From: Oscillospiraceae bacterium
GTDB lineage: Bacteria > Bacillota > Clostridia > Oscillospirales > Oscillospiraceae
Reading direction: 5' to 3'
Length of the DNA: 5,592 nt
NCBI GenBank assembly: GCA_024404215.1
Contig: JAKSQI010000107.1
Coordinates: 1 to 5,592 of the forward strand
In this document: positions 1-4,358 of the stretch, piece by piece
Position numbering within the stretch: the first letter of the stretch is position 1
Layout: each line of letters opens with the position of its first letter
Program-made: the position numbers and the translations under genes
Notes under the pieces: generated by a model
Database searches by the model: none
Told to the model about the DNA's origin: nothing
What the model saw: only the letters and a program-made list of their open reading frames with translations

Positions 1-266
1 GCGGCACCATCCTGAAGCTGAACCGCCGGCTGGTGGAAATCACCGCCGATGCTGTTGTGGTAGATAATCTGGAAAGCGGCGAGAAAGAATCTATCCCAGC
101 CGACCTGGTTCTGCTGGCCACCGGCATGAAGGCCAGAAAGGATACCGTTGCTGCCCTTCGCAGCTGTGCCCCAGCCACTGAGGTATGGGTTGTCGGCGAT
201 GCCAAGCAGCCTGCTAACATTGCCCACGCCGTTCACACGGCCTTCAACGCCACCTGCTATATGTAA
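1..266 (+). CDS. FAD/NAD(P)-dependent oxidoreductase, C-terminal fragment (enoate / 2,4-dienoyl-CoA reductase-like)
   Basis: The reading frame is open from the left edge (first full codon at 3) to TAA at 264-266, giving about 87 residues; the start lies outside the window. The visible part is the end of a two-dinucleotide-binding-domain flavoprotein. It has the strand-loop 'ADLVLLATGMKA' (the ATG motif) and then 'VWVVGDAKQPANIAHAVHTAF', the late FAD-binding GD motif followed by a helix rich in small residues. In old-yellow-enzyme-type NADH:flavin oxidoreductases (2-enoate reductase, FadH/DCR, BaiCD-like) the C-terminus looks like this, with 'GD...P..I..A...A...A' near the very end. Such enzymes reduce C=C bonds of enoates or dienoyl-CoAs in the cytoplasm using NAD(P)H via FAD, FMN and often a 4Fe-4S cluster. 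The N-terminal TIM barrel cannot be seen, so the substrate is unknown, and another pyridine-nucleotide disulfide oxidoreductase-like family remains possible. A strong terminator follows the stop directly, so this is the last gene of its unit. Confidence 0.8.
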   Translation, partial: GTILKLNRRLVEITADAVVVDNLESGEKESIPADLVLLATGMKARKDTVAALRSCAPATEVWVVGDAKQPANIAHAVHTAFNATCYM

Positions 267-274
267 TAGAAAAG

Positions 275-309
275 CTCCTGCCCGTTATTCACGGGCAGGA
301 GAGTTTTTT
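275..309 (+). terminator. Rho-independent terminator of the oxidoreductase
   Basis: A perfect 10-bp GC-rich stem, CTCCTGCCCG (275-284) with CGGGCAGGAG (292-301), has a 7-nt loop and is followed by AG and six T (304-309). It starts 9 nt after the stop codon. On the opposite strand the stem is followed by CTTTTC, so weak bidirectional action is possible. Confidence 0.9.
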
Positions 310-311
310 GC

Positions 312-328
312 AGAGGCTTTCAGCCTCT
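312..328. other. Short perfect hairpin, role unknown
   Basis: AGAGGCT (312-318), loop TTC, AGCCTCT (322-328). There is no T-tract on either side, so it does not look like a terminator by itself. It sits just beyond the terminator at 275-309 and could be a processing or stability element, or chance. The rest of 329-359 contains only an 8-bp GGCCGGCC palindrome (333-340). Confidence 0.4.
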
Positions 329-359
329 CACAGGCCGGCCCGCAATGCTCTTGGATATC

Positions 360-397
360 AAAAAACGAGGTAATTTCCGTAGAAACAACCTCGTTTT
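360..397 (-). terminator. Terminator downstream of the 31-residue ORF
   Basis: On the minus strand the stem AAAACGAGGT / ACCTCGTTTT (388-397 and 362-371 in plus coordinates) has a 16-nt loop and runs into six T (365-360). It lies about 40 nt past the stop of the small minus-strand ORF and is a credible end for that transcript. In the plus direction the stem ends in only four T, so it would act weakly there. Its 3' arm on the minus strand contains AATTACCTC (375-367), complementary to the Shine-Dalgarno arm of the small ORF. Confidence 0.65.
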
Positions 398-435
398 CAT
401 AGTGCCCCGGAGGATTTGCCCCCCAATTCCCCTGC

Positions 436-531
436 TTAAAAGATTAGCTTATTGACAATTCCTTCTGTCATGAAGAGGCCAATCAGCATCCCCCAGAAAA
501 GAATATCCTGAACATGTAATTTACGGAACAT
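436..531 (-). CDS. 31-residue hydrophobic small protein (candidate small membrane peptide)
   Basis: ATG at 531-529 and TAA at 438-436 give 31 residues. The ORF is supported by AGGAGG (540-545) exactly 8 nt upstream of the ATG and by a terminator hairpin about 40 nt after the stop. The peptide starts MFRKLHVQD (basic N-terminus), then has a hydrophobic stretch from about residue 10 to 26 (DILFWGMLIGLFMTEGIV) containing a GxxxG pattern at G14-G18. It ends NKLIF. This fits a single membrane-spanning or amphipathic helix with its N-terminus inside. I do not recognise a family. Small hydrophobic peptides of this size include type I toxins, membrane-protein regulators and leader peptides. The ribosome binding site lies in one arm of an 11-bp inverted repeat, so translation may be controlled by RNA folding. 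It may share a transcript with the DUF1643 gene 149 nt upstream, since no T-tract terminator separates them. Existence of the gene is likely; function is unknown. Confidence 0.6.
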   Translation of the reverse strand: MFRKLHVQDILFWGMLIGLFMTEGIVNKLIF

Positions 532-532
532 A

Positions 533-569
533 AGAATTACCTCCTGTTTTGTTTTTCTGAGGTAATTCT
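533..569 (-). promoter_or_regulatory. 11-bp inverted repeat covering the Shine-Dalgarno of the small ORF
   Basis: AGAATTACCTC (533-543) and GAGGTAATTCT (559-569) are perfect inverted complements separated by 15 nt. In a minus-strand RNA the downstream arm carries four of the six bases of AGGAGG (540-545), so the hairpin would hide the ribosome binding site. Alternatively it is a DNA operator for a dimeric regulator. The outer arm also reads TAGAAT (570-565) on the minus strand, a possible -10. If transcription started from that, the anti-Shine-Dalgarno arm would not be in the RNA. The two readings exclude each other and mapping the 5' end would decide. Confidence 0.6.
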
Positions 570-581
570 AGCCCTGCTTTA

Positions 582-635
582 GTCCTATAAAAAGGACGTT
601 TTCTAATTTTTTCGCTATTTTCTCTTTTTAAGAGA
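582..635. other. Two small hairpins in A/T-rich spacer
   Basis: GTCCT/AGGAC (582-586 and 593-597, 6-nt loop) is followed on the plus strand by GTTTTCTAATTTTTT. TCTCTT/AAGAGA (621-626 and 630-635) is followed on the plus strand by CTGTTTTTCTTC. Both have weak terminator-like form in the plus direction, although no plus-strand gene is evident upstream in this spacer. In the minus direction no T-tract follows. They could end an unseen antisense RNA or be incidental in low-complexity sequence. Confidence 0.3.
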
Positions 636-642
636 CTGTTTT

Positions 643-672
643 TCTTCTTTCTTATCCAAATAAGAAAGAAGA
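643..672. other. 13-bp perfect hairpin just past the DUF1643 stop
   Basis: TCTTCTTTCTTAT (643-655) and ATAAGAAAGAAGA (660-672) flank a 4-nt loop, 8 nt beyond the minus-strand stop codon of the DUF1643 gene. The position suits a 3'-end structure, but on the minus strand the stem is followed by A residues, not T, so it lacks the tract of an intrinsic terminator. It may protect the 3' end or sit between two genes of one transcript. Confidence 0.55.
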
Positions 673-680
673 GCTTTCTC

Positions 681-1292
681 TTATCGCTCCTTCAGATAAG
701 CCTTGATATCAAAAGGCTCCAGAGGAGAATCCTTTTTCAGATAAAGAGGATGATGGGGATGACCTTTTTTGGAAACAGTACCTGCCTTAACCCATTGGGC
801 ACCATACTCATTTCCCAAGGCAGCCATGTCACGAATGCAGGTCATCAAATAATCCCGTTTCTCGGCAATGGCTCCCCAGGCCGCCCATAGCGTTGGCGCC
901 CCTTCGCTTTGTTCCAGGCAATAGCGGAAAGCCAGCAGATTCTGATGATGCAGCTCTTCATTGAACACCAAATCCATGTCATCCGGCCGGGTTGCCCGCT
1001 GGGCATATACATTAAACATGAGGAAGGAATCAAAGCCATTGTGGAGGGCAATTCTTTCCACCGATTTCAGTGTATTATCCAGATTATCCGGTTCTGCCGT
1101 GGAGGGATTGATTCCCAGGGTAATCAGCGGATGCTTTCCTTTGGTTCCAAGAATGTAACGATATTCAGAATAGAAATCCGGCACATAAAGCCAGCGTTCC
1201 CGACTATAGGGCTTGTCCGGCTTATGCTTGTCCAGTGCCTCCTGAAAGGTAAGAATGCTTTGCTTGGTTGTTTCACCGACTGGAATATGCAT
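681..1292 (-). CDS. DUF1643 domain-containing protein
   Basis: The product is 203 residues from the chosen start and shows the DUF1643 signature through most of its length: 'LITLGINPSTA' (about 56-66), 'DNTLKSVERIA' (72-82), 'FNVYAQRATRP' (93-103), 'WAAWG' (136-140) and 'KKGHPHHPLYL' (175-185), ending near a conserved FDI. It is a soluble cytoplasmic protein with no signal peptide or membrane segment. The family has no established reaction; the conserved Asn, Arg, Trp and His-rich positions suggest an enzyme or ligand-binding fold, which is inference. An in-frame ATG at 1331 would add 13 residues, but it has no Shine-Dalgarno. The ATG at 1292 has AGGAGA 8 nt upstream, and the added residues fall outside the conserved region, so 1292 is preferred. 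The gene is divergent from the exporter gene with 71 bp between starts. The 31-residue ORF lies 149 nt downstream on the same strand and may be co-transcribed. Confidence 0.85.
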   Translation of the reverse strand: MHIPVGETTKQSILTFQEALDKHKPDKPYSRERWLYVPDFYSEYRYILGTKGKHPLITLGINPSTAEPDNLDNTLKSVERIALHNGFDSFLMFNVYAQRATRPDDMDLVFNEELHHQNLLAFRYCLEQSEGAPTLWAAWGAIAEKRDYLMTCIRDMAALGNEYGAQWVKAGTVSKKGHPHHPLYLKKDSPLEPFDIKAYLKER

Positions 1293-1300
1293 AAAAAAGT

Positions 1301-1306
1301 TCTCCT
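1301..1306 (-). promoter_or_regulatory. Ribosome binding site that sets the DUF1643 start
   Basis: AGGAGA on the minus strand lies 8 nt before the ATG at 1292-1290. The upstream in-frame ATG at 1331-1329 is preceded only by A/T-rich sequence. This favours the shorter 203-residue product. Confidence 0.7.
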
Positions 1307-1314
1307 GTACATTT

Positions 1315-1347
1315 TTCTTATAATATGCCATAATAAACTATAATTTG
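1315..1347. promoter_or_regulatory. Divergent promoter region of DUF1643 and exporter genes
   Basis: The 71 bp between the two starts contain two perfect plus-strand TATAAT hexamers (1319-1324 and 1339-1344). The first is far enough upstream of the exporter's AAGGAG to act as -10, but I see no good -35 for it. On the minus strand TTGCAA (1347-1342) is followed 17 nt later by CATATT, a plausible weak promoter with its start point just upstream of the AGGAGA site. The two promoters would overlap. The space is too small for a yybP-ykoY (manganese) riboswitch. Confidence 0.4.
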
Positions 1348-1363
1348 CAAGGAGCACAGACAA

Positions 1364-2203
1364 ATGCTGACAGACATCCTACTGGACGCCGTCTTTGATA
1401 CCCTGAAAACGGTACCCTTTCTCTTTCTTGCCTATCTCCTGATGGAATTAATTGAATATAAATTTGAGGACAAGGCTGCTGAGATTGTTAACCGGGCCGG
1501 GCGTTCGGGTCCTGTTCTGGGCGGTCTGTTGGGCATCATACCCCAGTGCGGCTTTTCTGCGGCAACTGCCAACCTGTTCTCCGGCGGGCTCATCAGTCGC
1601 GGCACCATGCTGGCTGTCTTTCTGTCCACTTCAGACGAAATGCTGCCCATGTTGATTTCCGAGCATGCACCGGCAGCTTCGACCGTTAAAGTGATGTTGG
1701 TTAAAATTGCCGTTGCCATTGTGGCCGGTCTTGTTATTGACCTGACCCCGGCCGCCCACCGCAGCCCCCGCATCCACGAGCTCTGCGAGGAAGAGCACTG
1801 TGACTGTGAGGACAGCATTTGGGTTTCCGCCCTCAAGCACACCGGAAAAATAACCATCTTCATTTTTCTGGTCAACCTGGTGTTAACGGCAGCCATCACC
1901 TTTCTCGGCGCCGACAGCCTGTCCGGTCTGGTCTTTCATCTCCCCTTTGTTGGTGAGCTGCTGACCGCTGTCATCGGTTTGATTCCCAACTGCGCTGCCT
2001 CCGTAGCCATAACTGAGCTTTACCTTCAGGGCGGCATGAGCACCGGCGCCATGCTGTCCGGCCTGCTCACCGGCAGCGGCATTGGTCTGCTGGTTCTTTT
2101 CCGCATGAACCGGGACTGGAAGGATAATCTGAAAACCCTCGGCTTTCTGTATGCCGCCGGCGTTCTGCTGGGCTTTCTGGCAGGTCTGCTTCCCATTTTT
2201 TAA
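1364..2203 (+). CDS. Putative heavy-metal exporter, ArsP_2 / putative manganese transporter family
   Basis: The 279-residue polytopic membrane protein matches the family named 'putative 10TM heavy-metal exporter', also annotated as arsenic efflux protein or putative manganese transporter. It has two similar halves. The first carries 'GLLGIIPQCGFSAATANLF' (about 54-72, Cys62) and then 'STSDEMLPM' (88-96). The second carries 'AVIGLIPNCAASVA' (202-215, Cys210) and then 'GLLTGSGIG' (233-241). The repeated P-x-C motif suggests an internal duplication with a Cys in each half of the transport path. Between the halves a hydrophilic loop has His138, Cys141, His145, Cys146 and Cys148 among acidic residues, a likely cytoplasmic metal-binding site. 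The start is the ATG at 1364 with AAGGAG (1349-1354) 9 nt upstream. The role is probably efflux of a metal or metalloid at the cytoplasmic membrane; Mn, As or another ion cannot be told apart from sequence. It appears monocistronic, since a terminator follows the stop. Confidence 0.82.
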   Translation: MLTDILLDAVFDTLKTVPFLFLAYLLMELIEYKFEDKAAEIVNRAGRSGPVLGGLLGIIPQCGFSAATANLFSGGLISRGTMLAVFLSTSDEMLPMLISEHAPAASTVKVMLVKIAVAIVAGLVIDLTPAAHRSPRIHELCEEEHCDCEDSIWVSALKHTGKITIFIFLVNLVLTAAITFLGADSLSGLVFHLPFVGELLTAVIGLIPNCAASVAITELYLQGGMSTGAMLSGLLTGSGIGLLVLFRMNRDWKDNLKTLGFLYAAGVLLGFLAGLLPIF

Positions 2204-2212
2204 CACTGCCTT

Positions 2213-2246
2213 CCCATTCCCTTTTCTTCGGGAATGGGATTTCTTT
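2213..2246 (+). terminator. Terminator of the exporter gene
   Basis: CCCATTCCC (2213-2221) pairs with GGGAATGGG (2230-2238) around an 8-nt loop, followed by ATTTCTTTT. It begins 9 nt after the TAA. The T-rich tract is interrupted by one C. Confidence 0.8.
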
Positions 2247-2247
2247 T

Positions 2248-2330
2248 CCCACTTTAACTTCAAATCTCCCACTTATACGTCAATTGTTAGGTATTATTCC
2301 TTGAATTTTACGTAGCTATCCCCCACTTTA
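2248..2330. repeat. Three CCCACTTTA-like direct repeats upstream of the sirtuin operon
   Basis: CCCACTTTA at 2248-2256, CCCACTTAT at 2268-2276 and CCCACTTTA at 2322-2330. The first two begin exactly 20 bp apart, about two helical turns; the third is 54 bp further on. All lie between the exporter terminator and the promoter at 2364-2392, so they could be binding sites for a regulator of the sirtuin operon. Short repeats in such a spacer may also be chance. Confidence 0.35.
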
Positions 2331-2363
2331 AAGAAATCACCCCTTGGCTTCATGCAGCCCCCG

Positions 2364-2392
2364 TTGCTGTAGGCAAGCATCTGTGGTATACT
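2364..2392 (+). promoter_or_regulatory. Sigma-70-type promoter of the sirtuin-GtrA operon
   Basis: TTGCTG (2364-2369) and TATACT (2387-2392) are separated by exactly 17 bp. The predicted start is near 2399, giving a leader of about 25 nt that contains AGAGG (2409-2413) 10 nt before the ATG at 2424. This is the best-formed promoter in the window. Confidence 0.7.
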
Positions 2393-2423
2393 GCTCCCAA
2401 ACAGGAAAAGAGGTTTTCTCTAT

Positions 2424-3317
2424 ATGAACACCAAAGAATCCATCCATTCCCCTGCAGCCGCTGCGGAAGAGCTATCCCGCCGCCTGCAGGAGGCCGACAA
2501 AATACTAATTGGTGCCGGAGCCGGCCTGTCTGCCGCCGCCGGTTTAAGCTATCTGGACCGTGACGCCTTCCGCACCCATTTCCCGGAAATGGCTGCCCTG
2601 GGATACCATTTTCAATACGAACTGGTAGGCATGTCCGACTCCGACTGGACCCGTGGCCGCAAATGGGCCTATTGGTCCACCCATATTCACTATGTCCGCC
2701 GAGTGTTTCCCCAGGCATCCCTCTACAGCAGGCTGCTGAACTTGGTTCAGGATAAAGACTTTTTTGTGGTAACCTCCAATGCAGACCGCCAGTTTATGCG
2801 GGCCGGGTTTCCCTTTGAGCGCTTGTTTGAGTACCAGGGCCATTACGACAACATGGGCTGCTCCGAGCACTGCTGCCGCCATACCTGGAACAACGAAGAG
2901 CTGCTGGAAGAGGCCCGAACCCATATTGACCATGACCGCTTTGAGGTTCCGGAGGAATACATCCCCAAATGCCCCTACTGCGGTGCCGATGCGGAAATCT
3001 GCTTCCGGGGAGAAAACTATAAGGAGCTTCAGACCCGCTATATTGACTTTGTAGAAGCCTGTGCCGACAAAAATACCCTGCTGCTGGAGCTGGGGGTCGG
3101 CTTTAACACCCCGGGTGTCATCCGCTGGCCCTTTGAACGGCTGACCTACGCCTTCCCCCACGCACATTTGGTCCGTATCAATGCCGGCTACAAGGAGCCC
3201 GGCTTTGATCAGGGACATATTGAATTTTCCCGTGAAATCACCGATAAAATATCCGTCTACGATACCGATGCTGCTGAGGTCATTGACCTGCTGACCAAGG
3301 AGACTTCCCTTCCGTGA
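2424..3317 (+). CDS. SIR2-family protein, class M-like sirtuin (probable ADP-ribosyltransferase rather than deacylase)
   Basis: The 297-residue cytoplasmic protein has the sirtuin NAD-binding loop 'GAGAGLSAAAGL' (30-41). It also has 'VVTSNADRQF' (115-124) in place of the usual TQNID, a zinc site formed by Cys146 and Cys150 (or Cys151) with Cys183 and Cys186 (CPYC), and the late Rossmann segment 'LLLELGVGFNTPGVIRWPF' (219-237). Where classical sirtuins read HG with the catalytic His, this reads 'YQGHY' (137-141), so Gln138 replaces it. Asn119 and Gln138 correspond to the Asn/Gln pair recalled for the Streptococcus pyogenes class M enzyme SirTM, a protein ADP-ribosyltransferase. Length also fits that class. 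By analogy it may transfer ADP-ribose from NAD to a protein, but the target is unknown. The known partners (macrodomain, GcvH-L, lipoate ligase) are absent from this window. It is first in an operon and its TGA overlaps the GTG of the GtrA gene. It could instead be a degenerate deacylase. Confidence 0.8.
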   Translation: MNTKESIHSPAAAAEELSRRLQEADKILIGAGAGLSAAAGLSYLDRDAFRTHFPEMAALGYHFQYELVGMSDSDWTRGRKWAYWSTHIHYVRRVFPQASLYSRLLNLVQDKDFFVVTSNADRQFMRAGFPFERLFEYQGHYDNMGCSEHCCRHTWNNEELLEEARTHIDHDRFEVPEEYIPKCPYCGADAEICFRGENYKELQTRYIDFVEACADKNTLLLELGVGFNTPGVIRWPFERLTYAFPHAHLVRINAGYKEPGFDQGHIEFSREITDKISVYDTDAAEVIDLLTKETSLP

Positions 3318-3733
3318 AAAAAGAAATACTGCGCACCATCAAATTTACCTTAATCGCCGCTTCTGCCGGTCTCATCCAGATGGGGGTTTTTGCTCTGCTG
3401 AATGAGCTGCTGCATTTAAACTACTGGCTCAGCTATCTCATTGCCCTGGTTCTCAGTGTTGTTTGGAATTTTACCTTCAATCGCCGTTACACCTTCCAGA
3501 GCGCTACCAACATTCCCCGGGCCATGCTGCTGGTCTTCGCTTATTATTTGGTCTTTACCCCGCTTAGTACCTGGAATGAGCATTTCCTGACGGTAATCCG
3601 GTGCTGGAATGAGTATCTGGTAACCATTCTCAACATGCTGATCAATTTTGTCACTGAGTTCCTCTATCAGCGCTTTGTGGTATTTCGCAAGTCTTTGGAT
3701 ACCAATGCCCTTGCGGAACGAAAGCCCCACTGA
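3314..3733 (+). CDS. GtrA family membrane protein
   Basis: The 139-residue protein has four predicted membrane helices (about 11-30, 38-55, 68-85 and 101-118) and both hallmarks of the GtrA family. One is 'WNFTFNRRYTF' (51-61) after helix 2, and the other is 'NFVTEFLYQRFVVF' (111-124) at the end of helix 4. GtrA-like proteins are small inner-membrane proteins that help move polyprenyl-phosphate-linked sugars or act in cell-surface polysaccharide modification, usually with a glycosyltransferase. No glycosyltransferase is visible here. The start is GTG at 3314, sharing GTGA with the sirtuin stop, with AAGGAG (3297-3302) 11 nt upstream inside the sirtuin gene; translational coupling is likely. 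Length is normal and the protein looks intact. The family call is firm; its link to the sirtuin is inference from the overlap. Confidence 0.87.
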   Translation: MKKEILRTIKFTLIAASAGLIQMGVFALLNELLHLNYWLSYLIALVLSVVWNFTFNRRYTFQSATNIPRAMLLVFAYYLVFTPLSTWNEHFLTVIRCWNEYLVTILNMLINFVTEFLYQRFVVFRKSLDTNALAERKPH

Positions 3734-3756
3734 TGCCTTCCGTACTCTGCCAATGA

Positions 3757-3784
3757 AAAAAGCTGCCTTCTAAGGCAGCTTTTT
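3757..3784. terminator. Bidirectional terminator between convergent operons
   Basis: AAAAAGCTGCC (3757-3767) pairs with GGCAGCTTTTT (3774-3784) around a 6-nt loop. In the plus direction it ends in five T and closes the sirtuin-GtrA operon. In the minus direction it ends in six T and closes the MFS-LOG operon, whose stop codon is 2 nt away. Confidence 0.92.
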
Positions 3785-3785
3785 C

Positions 3786-4358
3786 TTATCCCAGATCTTT
3801 ATTCAGCTGGGGGCCTTGGTCCAGCCTCTCTTCCAGCAGGGCCAGCAGCTCCTCAGGCTTATCGGAAACAGCCAGTTCCTCCACCACGGAAGACCGCAGA
3901 AAGCTCTCCTCCGCACAATGGCGGAGCATAGCCAGCATACTGTCATAATAGCCATTGGTATTGAGAATGCCGATTGGCTTGCCATGGCGGCCCAACTGAC
4001 GGAGAGTTAAAATCTCAAAAAACTCATCCAGCGTTCCGATTCCTCCGGGCGTAATAACAAAGGCGTCGGATAGCTCCTCCATCCTTTGTTTGCGTTCCCG
4101 CATGGTGGAGGTATATATCATTTCCTTGCAATGTTCATAAAGAATGCCGTCCACATTCAGAAAGGTAGGAACCACACCGATAATGGTACCGCCGCCGGCT
4201 GTCATGCCGCGGGCAGCAGCACCCATAAGCCCCAAGGCGCCTCCACCGAACACCATGTCCCAGCCCTTACGGGCAATGGCACGGCCCAGCTTCTCTCCTG
4301 CAATCAGATAGCTTTCGTCAATTTGGGAGGAAGAGGCCCCGTAAACGCAAACCCGCAT
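3786..4358 (-). CDS. LOG family protein (TIGR00730 Rossmann fold, putative nucleoside monophosphate phosphoribohydrolase)
   Basis: The 190-residue cytoplasmic protein has the full set of LOG-family marks: N-terminal 'MRVCVYGASS' (1-10), the phosphate-binding loop 'GGGALGLMG' (38-46), 'MRERKQRM' (86-93) and the signature 'PGGIGTLDE' (104-112), which carries the catalytic Glu. Characterised members hydrolyse cytokinin riboside 5'-monophosphates or purine nucleotides such as AMP, releasing ribose 5-phosphate and the free base. In bacteria that do not make cytokinins the true substrate is mostly unsettled. Length is usual for the family. The ATG at 4358 directly follows the MFS stop codon (TAAATG), so translation is probably coupled; an AAGGG-like site lies just upstream inside the MFS gene. 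The terminator at 3757-3784 ends the unit. Confidence 0.92.
   Translation of the reverse strand: MRVCVYGASSSQIDESYLIAGEKLGRAIARKGWDMVFGGGALGLMGAAARGMTAGGGTIIGVVPTFLNVDGILYEHCKEMIYTSTMRERKQRMEELSDAFVITPGGIGTLDEFFEILTLRQLGRHGKPIGILNTNGYYDSMLAMLRHCAEESFLRSSVVEELAVSDKPEELLALLEERLDQGPQLNKDLG

Noticed and set aside
148..402. An 84-codon plus-strand ORF overlapping the oxidoreductase end
   Set aside because: It overlaps the real gene in another frame, runs through the terminator and has no protein-like composition or ribosome binding site.
452..457. Perfect plus-strand TTGACA that could be the -35 of an antisense RNA to the small ORF
   Set aside because: No acceptable -10 hexamer lies 15-19 bp downstream (the sequence there is AAGAGGCC-like); the hexamer falls within codons of the small ORF and is probably chance.
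1293..1331. Upstream ATG extending DUF1643 by 13 residues
   Set aside because: No Shine-Dalgarno before it, and the added residues lie outside the conserved family region; kept only as an alternative start.
1293..1363. Possible yybP-ykoY manganese riboswitch before the putative manganese/arsenic exporter
   Set aside because: Only 71 bp separate the divergent starts and no such fold is visible; a riboswitch of that class needs more room.
2275..2314. TACGT ... ACGTA inverted repeat in the spacer before the sirtuin operon
   Set aside because: Only 5 bp per arm with a 30-nt gap in A/T-rich DNA; expected by chance.
2544..3218. Long minus-strand ORF (224 codons) opposite the sirtuin gene
   Set aside because: It is a mirror of the sirtuin coding frame, has no start signal and lacks recognisable motifs.
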